A stretch of 64,000 bases of DNA, taken from positions 1 to 64,000 of the forward strand of contig CAZYMS010000004.1 in the NCBI GenBank assembly GCA_964648985.1. Direction: 5' to 3'. The notes below the pieces were generated by a model, which worked only from the letters and a program-made list of their open reading frames with translations, was not told the origin of the DNA and did no database searches. The stretch is from JAEUSE01 sp964648985. Its GTDB lineage: Bacteria; Patescibacteriota; Doudnabacteria; UBA920. The translations under genes were made by a program, and so were the position numbers. This document shows, one piece after another, positions 51,666-59,830 of this stretch; within the stretch, counting starts at the first letter, position 1; each line of letters begins with the position of its first letter.

Positions 51666-52550
51666 ATGCAAAAGATTATAACGCATTTGTGGTTTGATAA
51701 GGAAGCAAAAGAGGCGAGCGAGTTTTATGTTTCTTTATTTCCGGACTCAAAAATCAGTAACGTCCGCACTATCACCGGTACGCCGTCGGGTGATTGCGAT
51801 ATAGTAAACTTTGTGTTAGCAGACCAGGGATTTATGGCTATAAGTGCGGGGCCATACTTTAAGCTCAACCCATCCATTTCCCTGTTCGCAGTGTTTGAAA
51901 ATGAAGAAGATATCACTGCAGCATGGAACAAGCTTATAGAAGGCGGTAAAGCGCTTATGGCGTTTGATACCTATCCGTGGGCGCATAAGTATGGTTGGGT
52001 CCAGGACAAGTACGGGCTTACCTGGCAACTCTCTATGAGCGAACATCACCAGGTGGCGCAGCGCATAACCCCACTACTTATGTATACGCAAAGTATGGCG
52101 GGTAAAACAAAAGAAGCCATAGAACATTATACCAGTGTATTTCCAGATTCAAACGTAGAAATGATGGTGCCATATAACGAAGGTGAAGGAGATGTTGCGG
52201 GGTATATAAAGCATTCCCGCTTTAGTTTGCTTGGTCAGAATTTTATGGCCATGGATAGCTCTGGCAAACATGATTTTGTATTTAATGAGGCTATTTCATT
52301 TGTTGTGCATTGCAATACACAAGAAGAAATAGATACGTACTGGGAAAAACTTTCGGCGGACCCTTCAGCGGAACAATGTGGTTGGCTCAAAGATAGGTTT
52401 GGCGTATCTTGGCAAATAGTACCAGCTGCTATGAGCGAAATGATGGAGCGTGCTACTAAGGAGCAAATGGATAGGATAACACAAGCGTTTCTAAAAATGA
52501 AAAAGTTTAACATCGCTGAGCTACAAAAGGCATATGAATCAGGTGTTTAG
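51666..52550 (+). CDS. Tandem VOC (PhnB-like) protein
   Basis: The 294-residue protein consists of two PhnB-type VOC domains in tandem. Domain 1 (~1-125): THLWFDKEAKEASEFYVSLF, GDCDIVNFVLADQGFMAISA, YPWAHKYGWVQDKYGLTWQL. Domain 2 (~135-260): MAGKTKEAIEHYTSVFPDSN, GYIKHSRFSLLGQNFMAMDS, CGWLKDRFGVSWQIVP. Both retain the terminal KYG/RFGxxWQ signature. GAGGAGAAGG is a clear RBS. Activity is not known. Confidence 0.9.
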   Translation: MQKIITHLWFDKEAKEASEFYVSLFPDSKISNVRTITGTPSGDCDIVNFVLADQGFMAISAGPYFKLNPSISLFAVFENEEDITAAWNKLIEGGKALMAFDTYPWAHKYGWVQDKYGLTWQLSMSEHHQVAQRITPLLMYTQSMAGKTKEAIEHYTSVFPDSNVEMMVPYNEGEGDVAGYIKHSRFSLLGQNFMAMDSSGKHDFVFNEAISFVVHCNTQEEIDTYWEKLSADPSAEQCGWLKDRFGVSWQIVPAAMSEMMERATKEQMDRITQAFLKMKKFNIAELQKAYESGV

Positions 52551-52569
52551 TAGAAGAAAGTAAGCTGAT

Positions 52570-52597
52570 AAAAACAGTAGCGAAAGCTGCTGTTTTT
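52570..52597 (+). terminator. Terminator after tandem VOC gene
   Basis: AAAACAGTAGC pairs with GCTGCTGTTTT around a GAAA tetraloop (52582-52585), one G-T pair, T-run behind. Confidence 0.85.
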
Positions 52598-52634
52598 TGT
52601 TATGGTTAATTAATAAGTTATTAAATTAACACAT

Positions 52635-53090
52635 ATGGAAAAAATACATTTCTCTATCTTCATACATGCCCCGCGCGAGAAAGTGTGGCACACCATGCTC
52701 GATGATAGTACGTATCGCCAGTGGACTGCTGCATTTAACCCGGGTTCGTACTACAAGGGCGACTGGAATAAGGGTTCGAAAATACTATTCCTTGGACCGG
52801 AAACTCAACCTGGCGAAGGTGAGGGTGGTATGGCTAGTCGCATAGCAGAGAATAGAGAGTTCGAGTTTATATCTATAGAGCACGTAGGCATAGTAAAAAA
52901 TGGGGTAGAGGACACTGAAAGCGAGGAAGCAAAGAAGTGGTCGCCAGCATTCGAAAACTATACATTTACCGATAAGGGTGACGGCACAGAGGTAGTAGTA
53001 GAAATGGATATTATGCCTGAGTATAAAGAAATGTTTGAGGGTATGTGGCCCAAAGCCTTGGAAAAACTTAAAGAAGTAGCTGAGCAATAG
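52635..53090 (+). CDS. SRPBCC (AHSA1-like) protein
   Basis: The 151-residue protein has the START/AHSA1 pattern: IHFSIFIHAPREKVWHTMLD, YRQWTAAFNPGSYYKGDWNK, KILFLGPETQ, ending TEVVVEMDIMPEYKEMFEGM and WPKALEKLKEVAEQ. These proteins bind hydrophobic ligands or Hsp90 in eukaryotes; bacterial ones mostly have unknown ligands. It is 6 nt upstream of the DUF1801 gene, so the two are probably one transcript. Confidence 0.9.
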   Translation: MEKIHFSIFIHAPREKVWHTMLDDSTYRQWTAAFNPGSYYKGDWNKGSKILFLGPETQPGEGEGGMASRIAENREFEFISIEHVGIVKNGVEDTESEEAKKWSPAFENYTFTDKGDGTEVVVEMDIMPEYKEMFEGMWPKALEKLKEVAEQ

Positions 53091-53096
53091 ATTATA

Positions 53097-53465
53097 ATGA
53101 CAAACATAAAAGATATAGATGCGTATATTCGCACGTATCCCGAAGATGTTCAGCAGTTATTGAAAAAAGTACGACAGGTAATTCGGGCGGTAGCGCCTAA
53201 AGCAGAAGAATGTATTAAATACGGCCTTCCTACTTTCATGCTGAATGGAAAAAACTTAGTTCACTTTGGTGGTTTTAAAAATCATATTGGGTTTTATCCA
53301 GCGCCTTCCGGTATAATTGCTTTTAAAAAAGAACTTTCAAAATACGGAGGTGCGAAGGGTTCCATTCAATTTTCACTTGATAAACCCCTACCACTTATAC
53401 TTATAAAAAAGATTACGCAGTTTCGCGTTAAAGAAAATATGAAACTCGTCAAGAAAAATATGTAA
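53097..53465 (+). CDS. DUF1801 protein
   Basis: The 122-residue protein matches the common YdhG-type DUF1801: DIDAYIRTYPEDVQQLLKKV, RAVAPKAEECIKYGLPTFML, FGGFKNHIGFYPAPSGIIAF, and SIQFSLDKPLPLILIKKITQ. It is unlike the 30823 copy in detail and so represents another branch of the family. Its pairing with an AHSA1 gene is very common in bacteria. Confidence 0.9.
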   Translation: MTNIKDIDAYIRTYPEDVQQLLKKVRQVIRAVAPKAEECIKYGLPTFMLNGKNLVHFGGFKNHIGFYPAPSGIIAFKKELSKYGGAKGSIQFSLDKPLPLILIKKITQFRVKENMKLVKKNM

Positions 53466-53517
53466 GGGAAATTACGAGAGTCCCCGCTGCGGGTAATTAT
53501 TGTGCGGGAGGTTCGAA

Positions 53518-53556
53518 TAAAAAAACCGCTTCTCAGGCCGAGAAGTGGTTTTTTTA
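53518..53556 (+). terminator. Terminator after DUF1801 gene
   Basis: CCGCTTCTC pairs with GAGAAGTGG (one G-T) around AGGCC, flanked by A and T runs. Confidence 0.9.
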
Positions 53557-54084
53557 TCCTGCACACAGTCTTTAGCGCAGAAGTCCTGTTGTATGCAGTA
53601 GAAGGAGAAGTACTGTTACTGAGATAAGCAAGAAGCAGAAGAAAATACTTGGTCTACACGAGAGTCCCAGCTACACCATGATCGTCATACTTTTCAGGCG
53701 GTCTCCCATACATCCATTCGTTACATAACGTACTGGATATTTATTGTAGGATCCTTGCTTTTATATTGGCTTCCTTTGCCACTTCAAGAGTAGAGCGAGA
53801 AGAGATATTCCAATTTGTATAACCAAGCGGCTCCATACGCTCGATTCTATGAGAAAGCTGGCTTGGTATAGCTTTGTCTGAGATCCAAGAGTGTTGAGGT
53901 AATAGAATTCCGCTTGCCTCGCATTTTCGGTGATGTGAGGCTGTTCTATACCTTCTGTACTGTGCATATCTTGCCCGATAGATTTTACGAATTTGCTAAT
54001 AAAGGTTTTTTGGGTTGATATAGTTGCAATTATTTATTAGATAATCAGTTTTTGTTCTATGGTGCTATAGGCGACAGGCTGTCA
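53557..54084 (+). other. Intergenic region before the signalling locus
   Basis: About 530 nt between the terminator and the regulator promoter. A - strand frame at 53761-53967 (68 codons) has one C-terminal helix; a further - strand frame near 53580-53680 (no ATG start) has a short hydrophobic stretch. Neither is convincing. The DNA may hold relics of a gene. Confidence 0.4.
53761..53967 (-). CDS. Doubtful 68-residue ORF
   Basis: Starts MHSTEGIEQPHITENARQAE and ends in a single hydrophobic helix (VIQIGISLLALLLKW) with a basic tail. No RBS or family supports it. The layout would fit a tail-anchored micro-protein, but chance is as likely. Confidence 0.25.
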   Translation of the reverse strand: MHSTEGIEQPHITENARQAEFYYLNTLGSQTKLYQASFLIESSVWSRLVIQIGISLLALLLKWQRKPI

Positions 54085-54115
54085 TTGTTACAACCATCTG
54101 ATGGTCTGATATAAT
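54085..54115 (+). promoter_or_regulatory. Promoter of the signalling locus with a dyad operator
   Basis: An extended -10 element TGATATAAT (54107-54115) lies 22 nt before the regulator ATG. TTGTTA (54085-54090) is a possible -35. Between them ACCATCTGATGGT (54093-54105) is a perfect 13-nt palindrome, and TTGTTACAA (54085-54093) a second, smaller one. Binding by the local regulator is inferred, which would make the locus autoregulated. Confidence 0.6.
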
Positions 54116-54136
54116 ACTAAGAAATATAAATATACT

Positions 54137-54799
54137 ATGCGCATACTTATTGTCGAAGATACAAGCGAACTTGCACATGCGTTACAGCACCATTTAAAGG
54201 AAGTTGGTTTTACAGTCGATGTCGCTCTTGATGGAGCCAGTGGCATTGCGTGCGCCCGAAGAATAGAGTATGATCTTCTTATTTTGGATTATACCCTTCC
54301 GGGTAAGAGTGGCCGCGATATCTGTCTGGAACTAAGAGCGGATGGAAGTAGTGTGCCTATTCTTATGCTGTCTGTTATTTCAGATAGTACTAGTAAAGCC
54401 GATTTGCTTTCCGTGGGGGCGGATGATTATATGAGTAAGCCTTTTTCCGTGAACGAACTCATTGCTCGGGTCCGGGCCTTGCTTCGCAGACCTGCCCGTA
54501 TTGCCCCAGAAGAATATCGGGTGGGAGATATAATTATTGATTTGTCCAAACAGATTGTCCACAAGGATAATATGTTGATTGATACTACGGCGAAAGAGTT
54601 TAGATTATTGGAATATCTGGTTCGTAACCGTGGGAGTGTGCTTACGAGAGCAAAGATAATGGAGCATGCTTGGGACATGAACGGTGATGCGTTCTCGAAT
54701 TCAATAGAAACCCATATATTAAACATTCGAAAGAAAATAGGAGATAGTAATCATTCGCTTATCGTAACTGTGCCTGGAAGAGGGTATATGATCCGCTAA
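54137..54799 (+). CDS. OmpR/PhoB-family response regulator
   Basis: The 220-residue protein has a receiver domain (~1-118: ILIVEDTSELAHALQHHL, phosphoacceptor in LLILDYTLPGKSGRD, SVGADDYMSKPF with the conserved Lys) and a winged-helix effector (~125-220: RVGDIIIDLSKQIVHKD, TTAKEFRLLEYLVRNRGSVL, FSNSIETHILNIRKKIG, VTVPGRGYMIR). It is the first gene of the signalling locus, with the kinase two genes downstream. OmpR-type regulators bind direct repeats as dimers; the palindrome in its own promoter is a candidate site. Confidence 0.95.
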   Translation: MRILIVEDTSELAHALQHHLKEVGFTVDVALDGASGIACARRIEYDLLILDYTLPGKSGRDICLELRADGSSVPILMLSVISDSTSKADLLSVGADDYMSKPFSVNELIARVRALLRRPARIAPEEYRVGDIIIDLSKQIVHKDNMLIDTTAKEFRLLEYLVRNRGSVLTRAKIMEHAWDMNGDAFSNSIETHILNIRKKIGDSNHSLIVTVPGRGYMIR

Positions 54800-54925
54800 T
54801 TTTTATAAAAATTTTATTATTTCTTGAGCTGCGCGAGTTTATACTTACTATGAAGTCACAGGTCGAAGGCTTCGGAGTTAAAGATTTTATATAAGGCTTA
54901 CCTTGGAGACGAAAGCTCAGAAACA

Positions 54926-55033
54926 ATGAAACAAATAATAGAGTCCATTTTAACTAATCCACAAGCTCGCACAGCTGAGAATGTGGAGGCCGCGTTCCTT
55001 TCTTCCATTGAGTTCGCACCGTGGCGTGAGTAG
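54926..55033 (+). CDS. 35-residue ComX-like signal peptide precursor
   Basis: The ORF begins MKQIIESILTNPQA and ends FAPWRE, with Trp33 third from the C-terminus. ComX pheromone precursors of Bacillus also begin with a helix of the form MxxxIxxxLxxNP and carry the prenylated Trp third or fourth from the end (QWGD, FWEQ). It lies between the regulator and the kinase, 23 nt before the kinase, with an isoprenoid-synthase-like gene downstream, exactly the gene set expected. There is no signal peptide, as for ComX. No clear RBS; similarity is by eye and short, so the call is an inference from motif plus context. Confidence 0.6.
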   Translation: MKQIIESILTNPQARTAENVEAAFLSSIEFAPWRE

Positions 55034-55056
55034 AGGCGCTGAATTATTTTAATATT

Positions 55057-56502
55057 ATGAAAACGCTGACTTTCCGAAAGCGTCTGGAAATTATACGTAG
55101 ATTCTTTCATGAAAGTGGCGTTTTTCTTTACTCTCGTTTTATTGCCCCTCGCGCAGAGGACGACGACGACCGCCGGAGGGAATTCATTCTTACCGTTGTT
55201 TTGCTCGCGACTCTTTTTTTGCTCTTTTGTGCGGAACTTAGTGTATTTTGTGATAGTGTCCGCTTTGGAAGTGGCTACCATGGTGTGAAACCTGGTCCGT
55301 TCTTTGTGCTTATTGCGTTCATTTTTTGTCTGTATGTTTCGTCTCGCAAAGGGTACTTTACCTTTGCGTCCTATGCACTGTTATTTCTGTACTTTATAGG
55401 GACTGCTTATAGTATGTTCAAATGGGGTGCTGCACTTCCTGTAGTGCTTGTGTCATGTGCGGCTATTATTGTTATGGCTAGTATACTTATTGGCACTCGG
55501 TTCGGCTTTATAGCTACGGGCGTTGTTATTGGTACCTTATTTATTATTGGATATTTGCAGATATATGGCTCCGTGCATCCTGAATTGTATTGGCAGTCTC
55601 GGGAATTCAGGCTGTTCGGCGATGGCATTGTGTATGCAATACTCCTTTTGTTCATTGGAGTTGTCTCCTGGCTTTCAAACCGCGAAAAAGAAAATTCCTT
55701 ACGCCGTGCCCGCTCATCTGAGGCGGCTTTGCTCGCAGAGCGTGATTTGCTCGAAATAAAAGTTGAAGAGAGAACTGAGGAGCTTAAAAGAATGCAGCTC
55801 GATGAAATGTCACGTATGTACAGGTTTGTTGAATTTGGGAGGCTTGCGTCCGGTATAGTGCACGATCTTATGAGTCCCCTTACTGCCATTTCACTCAATA
55901 TCCCCAAGCTTGATGTAAACGATGCGAATACTATTGAAGCAGCAAAAATCTCGCTTGAGCGCGCAGTGAGCGCAAGTCAGCGCATGGGTAGTTTTATGCA
56001 GGCTGTACGAAATCAGATGGGCGAGCAAGAGTTGCAGGCACCTTTTTCGGTCAATGAACAAATTGCTTCTGTGGTAGAGCTGTTCCATTATAAAGCTCAA
56101 GTAGGTGGTATTTTGCTTAAATATAAACCTCCAGAAAGAGACGTTACTCTTTTTGGCAATGCGCTCAAGTTCCATCAGGTTGTAGCCAATTTAGTCTCAA
56201 ATGCTCTTGATGCGTGCGTGCGAGCTTCGAATGCAGAGCCCCAGAATGTAAGTTTGTTTCTGTGTCTCCGTCCCGATACTATGGCTTTACATGTCCAGGA
56301 TACAGGTCCAGGAATTTTACCAGAACATATGGACAAAATGTTTGAACCATTTTTTACTACAAAATCAATTCAAGAGGGTACTGGTATTGGTCTTTCAACT
56401 GCCAAGTATATAGTGGAGAATAGCTTTAAAGGAAATATTACCCCAGTCAACATTCCTGGTGGGGGAGCACTCTTTGTGGTTAGTATTCCTTTGTCGAGCT
56501 GA
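55057..56502 (+). CDS. Polytopic sensor histidine kinase
   Basis: The 481-residue protein has about six transmembrane helices (~residues 43-215) as sensor, a coiled linker (ENSLRRARSSEAALLAERDL), a HisKA dimerisation domain with the H-box FGRLASGIVHDLMSPLTAIS, and the HATPase domain: N-box NLVSNALDAC, G1 VQDTGPGI, F-box FEPFFTTK, G2 GTGIGLSTAKYIVE. The order HisKA-HATPase differs from ComP (HisKA_3 type). The membrane bundle is the likely receptor surface for the lipid-modified peptide. It ends 8 nt before the next gene. Confidence 0.9.
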   Translation: MKTLTFRKRLEIIRRFFHESGVFLYSRFIAPRAEDDDDRRREFILTVVLLATLFLLFCAELSVFCDSVRFGSGYHGVKPGPFFVLIAFIFCLYVSSRKGYFTFASYALLFLYFIGTAYSMFKWGAALPVVLVSCAAIIVMASILIGTRFGFIATGVVIGTLFIIGYLQIYGSVHPELYWQSREFRLFGDGIVYAILLLFIGVVSWLSNREKENSLRRARSSEAALLAERDLLEIKVEERTEELKRMQLDEMSRMYRFVEFGRLASGIVHDLMSPLTAISLNIPKLDVNDANTIEAAKISLERAVSASQRMGSFMQAVRNQMGEQELQAPFSVNEQIASVVELFHYKAQVGGILLKYKPPERDVTLFGNALKFHQVVANLVSNALDACVRASNAEPQNVSLFLCLRPDTMALHVQDTGPGILPEHMDKMFEPFFTTKSIQEGTGIGLSTAKYIVENSFKGNITPVNIPGGGALFVVSIPLSS

Positions 56503-56510
56503 AGAGGAGT

Positions 56511-58463
56511 ATGGATACTAAGATTTTGAACACTCTAACGTTGGAGTGCCTTGGCTTTATTGCACAAGCGCAGGAGTTAAGTGGCGCATTTCTAAGTGCA
56601 TCTCGTTCGCTTTCTGCAGATATGTCGGAGAGAGTGTATGCGAGTCCGTTTTTTACAGGCTTAATTGTCCATGCGCTCAGCGCGGTGTCAGCAGACTATA
56701 GGGCGGTATCTTCCATTCAAAAACGAGCGTGCGCATATTTGCTCAGCCAGCAGAGCGAGCTGTGTTCTTTTAACTACTGGCAAAGGGGATCGGATATGGC
56801 CCGAGAATTCCCATACCCCGATGACCTTGATGATACGTTTTCCATACTGTCTGCGCTTGTTCGCGTTAGGCCTGAACTGTGTAATGGTGGAACTCTTGCA
56901 CACATTGCTCGTTTGCTTATTGCTACTGAAACCAATGCCGGTGGGCCCTATAGAACGTGGCTTAGTACAAAGCTATCTACCCCTTCCGAAGAATTACTTC
57001 CCGACATTGCCGTTAATGCCAATGTTGCGTACTTCTTAAAACTCCAGGGCCTGCATGTAGAGCCGTTACTAAATTATTTACATAGCCAGATACAGTCTGG
57101 TGCTCTTGTATCCCGGTACTACCCATCCATATGGCCCGTACTCTATTTTCTTGCACGGAGTATGCCGCGTACTTCATACGGTGTGCTCATAAGTTATATA
57201 AGAAAAGAATCGCCGGCCTTAGATGCAGCGCCAGACTTGCTGTTGTATGCGCTTCGCTTGCTGGCGCTTGTTTATGTAGATGCATCGTCCGATCTTGTCG
57301 TCTCCGCACAGAATTCCTTAGTCACACTCATGCGGTATGGAAGGAAGGTATCGCCATTTTGTTTTGATCCTGTTATAATCGGCTCCCAGTATGCTGCGCA
57401 TTCAGAGGCCCTTACAAGGGCTTTGGCCCTAGAATCCCTTTGGCTTTCGAACGCAACCTACAAACCGTTTAGTTCGGTCCACAAGCTTAGTAAACAGGTG
57501 GGAGTGGTAGCTCCAGATTTTCACACGACCGTGCATGCGGCTGTATCAAAGTGCATACAAAGTTTGCCGGGACAAATTGCTGAAAGTGCGCAGGAGATTC
57601 ACGCGGCTCTTATACGCAAAGATATTCACCATGAAATAGCGCTATTGCCAAGTTGGTTTGCTAAGAAAAAAATCGAACTGCACACTCCTTTGGGCGAGGT
57701 GGCGGTACGTTTGGGCGCGGCCTCTGTATTTGGCTGGATGGCTTACACTATATACGACACTATTATGGATACGGCACATGGTACGAAGTTATTGCCTGTA
57801 GCCAATACTTTTTTGCTTGAGCTCTCATGTATATATGGCGATTTGCTGAAATCCGCCCCGAAAGGTCTAGACTTATTTAAAACCTTAATTGCACGCATGG
57901 AGGCTGGTAATTTGTGGGAGCTTTCGTATGCTCGTATGCAGGTTCTAAATGGGGTTTTCGTGTTGCCAGAACAGGATATACCTTTTTTGCCTATGCAACC
58001 CGCAGAAAAGTCGATTGGTCACTCATTGGCCCCGCTCATTTTTTCTTTTATTCAGAGCGATAGGCCAGAGGTTTTTGATGGGGCTGCTATACTTCGTTTT
58101 TTTGAACACTACTTAACAGCCAGACAACTCAATGATGATGCTCACGACTGGTTCGAAGACATATGCGTTGGACAGCTTACTATGGTCAATACCATGGTTC
58201 TTCGAGGTTGTGGCGGAAAAGTGCCAGTGGATGTTATTGGCCAAAAACTGACCATGCAGCGATATTTTTGGAATACTGTATTGCCGCACATTGCACAAAC
58301 TATTACCTATCACGTAACTGAAGCACGTGCAGCTCTGCACGTTTTGCACTTACCAGAGTCGTTTCGTATAGAGAAGAGCCTGCTTAATCCTTTGGAAAAG
58401 TCTGCGCGTACTGCCCTTGCAGACAGTATAAATGCAGCGCGTTTTTTAAAAGAATATGCGTAA
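56511..58463 (+). CDS. ComQ-like fused prenyltransferase: alpha-alpha-toroid plus class I isoprenoid-synthase-like domain
   Basis: The 650-residue protein has two halves. Residues ~40-340 resemble prenyltransferase/squalene-cyclase toroid repeats: SFNYWQRGSDMAREFPYPDDLDDTFS with the DxDD-type motif (Asp105-Leu-Asp107-Asp108), NAGGPYRTWL and PDIAVNANVAYFL. Residues ~370-640 resemble a class I isoprenoid synthase: Asp-rich helix TIYDTIMDTAHG (Asp416, Asp420) and a second metal-binding helix QLNDDAHDWFEDICVGQLTM (Asn541-Asp542, Glu549). Domain order matches bifunctional terpene cyclases; ComQ itself has only the second type. Prenylation of the peptide at 54926 is inferred from the neighbourhood, not shown. 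Confidence 0.65.
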   Translation: MDTKILNTLTLECLGFIAQAQELSGAFLSASRSLSADMSERVYASPFFTGLIVHALSAVSADYRAVSSIQKRACAYLLSQQSELCSFNYWQRGSDMAREFPYPDDLDDTFSILSALVRVRPELCNGGTLAHIARLLIATETNAGGPYRTWLSTKLSTPSEELLPDIAVNANVAYFLKLQGLHVEPLLNYLHSQIQSGALVSRYYPSIWPVLYFLARSMPRTSYGVLISYIRKESPALDAAPDLLLYALRLLALVYVDASSDLVVSAQNSLVTLMRYGRKVSPFCFDPVIIGSQYAAHSEALTRALALESLWLSNATYKPFSSVHKLSKQVGVVAPDFHTTVHAAVSKCIQSLPGQIAESAQEIHAALIRKDIHHEIALLPSWFAKKKIELHTPLGEVAVRLGAASVFGWMAYTIYDTIMDTAHGTKLLPVANTFLLELSCIYGDLLKSAPKGLDLFKTLIARMEAGNLWELSYARMQVLNGVFVLPEQDIPFLPMQPAEKSIGHSLAPLIFSFIQSDRPEVFDGAAILRFFEHYLTARQLNDDAHDWFEDICVGQLTMVNTMVLRGCGGKVPVDVIGQKLTMQRYFWNTVLPHIAQTITYHVTEARAALHVLHLPESFRIEKSLLNPLEKSARTALADSINAARFLKEYA

Positions 58464-58502
58464 CAAAAAATTCCCGAGCGGCTCCCCTCGGAAATTTTGT
58501 TA
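58462..58502. terminator. Terminator between convergent genes
   Basis: AACAAAA...CCCGAG pairs with CTCGG...TTTTGTT with mismatches, loop about CGGCTCCC. It serves both strands. Confidence 0.6.
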
Positions 58503-59318
58503 TTTTATTAGATCTACCACGCGCCCTGTTTTTGTTTCCCAGAAAACCATTTTGCTGACTGCGCCTTTATCGGACTCTTCTTCATAGAAGCTCAGTATAT
58601 AGCCAAATGGTACATTGGTTACGCCCACTAATGTGTATTTCTCAGGACTCTTTTTATACCACGGCATATTGGTTTTAAGGAGTGTATTGATGGTGCTGCC
58701 CTTTGCTTCTATTGCGTGTTCGTTTAAGTTGTATGTGACGAACTGAATGTCGTTATGTTCGGGTGCGCCAGTAAAGTAGGTGATTTGATCCCCATTCTGC
58801 AAGAAGTCACTCCCAGCTAGGCCAATCTCGCTAATAATATTTTTCACTTCCAGCGTATCTCCAAGCCATACTTCATATATTTTATCGAATGTATATATAC
58901 CGTCTTTCCCTCTGTTCGCTGCAGAAACTAAATAGTACCCTGCACGTATATTTTCTATACTGTAAGTGCCATTAAAAACCGCGTGCTCATACGTAATAAA
59001 AGGACTATCAGTGTCGGTAAACATGTATTCCTTTCCACTGCTGCTTGTGAGTTTAAGGCTGGTGCGTCCGTCTTCTTTTGATGAAAGTGTCTCAATTTTC
59101 CCATACTCGCTGACGAGTAAGGTTTGCATGCAGCCGTATGTGGACCCTTCGGCGCACCTCTCTAATTCCTGAGGAGATGGGTTAGTGGTTTGGGTAGAGA
59201 TTGCGGCTAATTGTTCTGCTCGCAAGTTTCCTAGTTCGCGTTTGCTCACTAAAATAACAAGGAGTATGCATGCAAGCGATAATGCTGCAATCATACCAAC
59301 TTTTATTCTTACATTCAT
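58500..59318 (-). CDS. Membrane-anchored extracellular protein
   Basis: The 272-residue protein has an N-terminal anchor (GMIAALSLACILLVILVSK) and an exported beta-rich part: SSGKEYMFTDTDSPFITYEH, GIYTFDKIYEVWLGDTLEVK, YFTGAPEHNDIQFVTYNLNE. Two Cys (ERCAEGSTYGCMQ) close to the anchor could form a disulphide. The family is not recognised. It is convergent with the signalling locus and probably not part of it. Confidence 0.65.
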   Translation of the reverse strand: MNVRIKVGMIAALSLACILLVILVSKRELGNLRAEQLAAISTQTTNPSPQELERCAEGSTYGCMQTLLVSEYGKIETLSSKEDGRTSLKLTSSSGKEYMFTDTDSPFITYEHAVFNGTYSIENIRAGYYLVSAANRGKDGIYTFDKIYEVWLGDTLEVKNIISEIGLAGSDFLQNGDQITYFTGAPEHNDIQFVTYNLNEHAIEAKGSTINTLLKTNMPWYKKSPEKYTLVGVTNVPFGYILSFYEEESDKGAVSKMVFWETKTGRVVDLIK

Positions 59319-59450
59319 ACTATGTATTGGCTAATCCGAAAATTTATATATTTATAGTATATCAAAATTCGCTAATGCTCTCATCTCTGTACAGGCTTAC
59401 CTTTGCATTGTATGATGATGAGGCAAAGATATTAACTTTATCCACTAATT

Positions 59451-59792
59451 ATGAGCGATTTAGCAGTTACAGAACTTAAAAAAGAAATTATTACTGAGGG
59501 TGCTGGCCAGGAGGCAAAAGCAGGGGACACGGTAGAAGTCCACTATACTGGTACACTTCTCGATGGTAGCAAGTTCGATTCAAGTCTTGACCGCGGACAA
59601 CCATTCTCATTTCCACTTGGCGCAGGTATGGTCATAAAAGGCTGGGACCAAGGTGTTGCTGGTATGAAAGTAGGTGAAAAAGTAAAACTAACCATTCCAG
59701 CAGAGCTTGGCTATGGCGCCATGGGCTACCCACCCGTTATTCCTGCAAACGCCACTTTGATATTCGAAGTAGAATTATTGGGAATTAGCTAA
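59451..59792 (+). CDS. FKBP-type peptidyl-prolyl isomerase
   Basis: The 113-residue protein is a minimal FKBP: GDTVEVHYTGTLLDGSKFDS, SLDRGQPFSFPLGAGMVIKG, WDQGVAGMKVGEKVKLTIPA, LGYGAMGYPPVIPANATLIF. The active-site aromatic and Asp residues (Y, F, D, W) are in their usual places. It has no signal peptide and is cytosolic. It catalyses prolyl cis-trans isomerisation during folding. Confidence 0.95.
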   Translation: MSDLAVTELKKEIITEGAGQEAKAGDTVEVHYTGTLLDGSKFDSSLDRGQPFSFPLGAGMVIKGWDQGVAGMKVGEKVKLTIPAELGYGAMGYPPVIPANATLIFEVELLGIS

Positions 59793-59830
59793 GCCTGTTT
59801 CCCAAATCATTAAAGTGCTATTAATGCGAT

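Noticed and set aside
54898..55281. 127-codon - strand frame across the ComX-like ORF and kinase start
   Set aside because: It covers the kinase N-terminus, is Lys/Glu/Arg-rich noise and has no partner gene.
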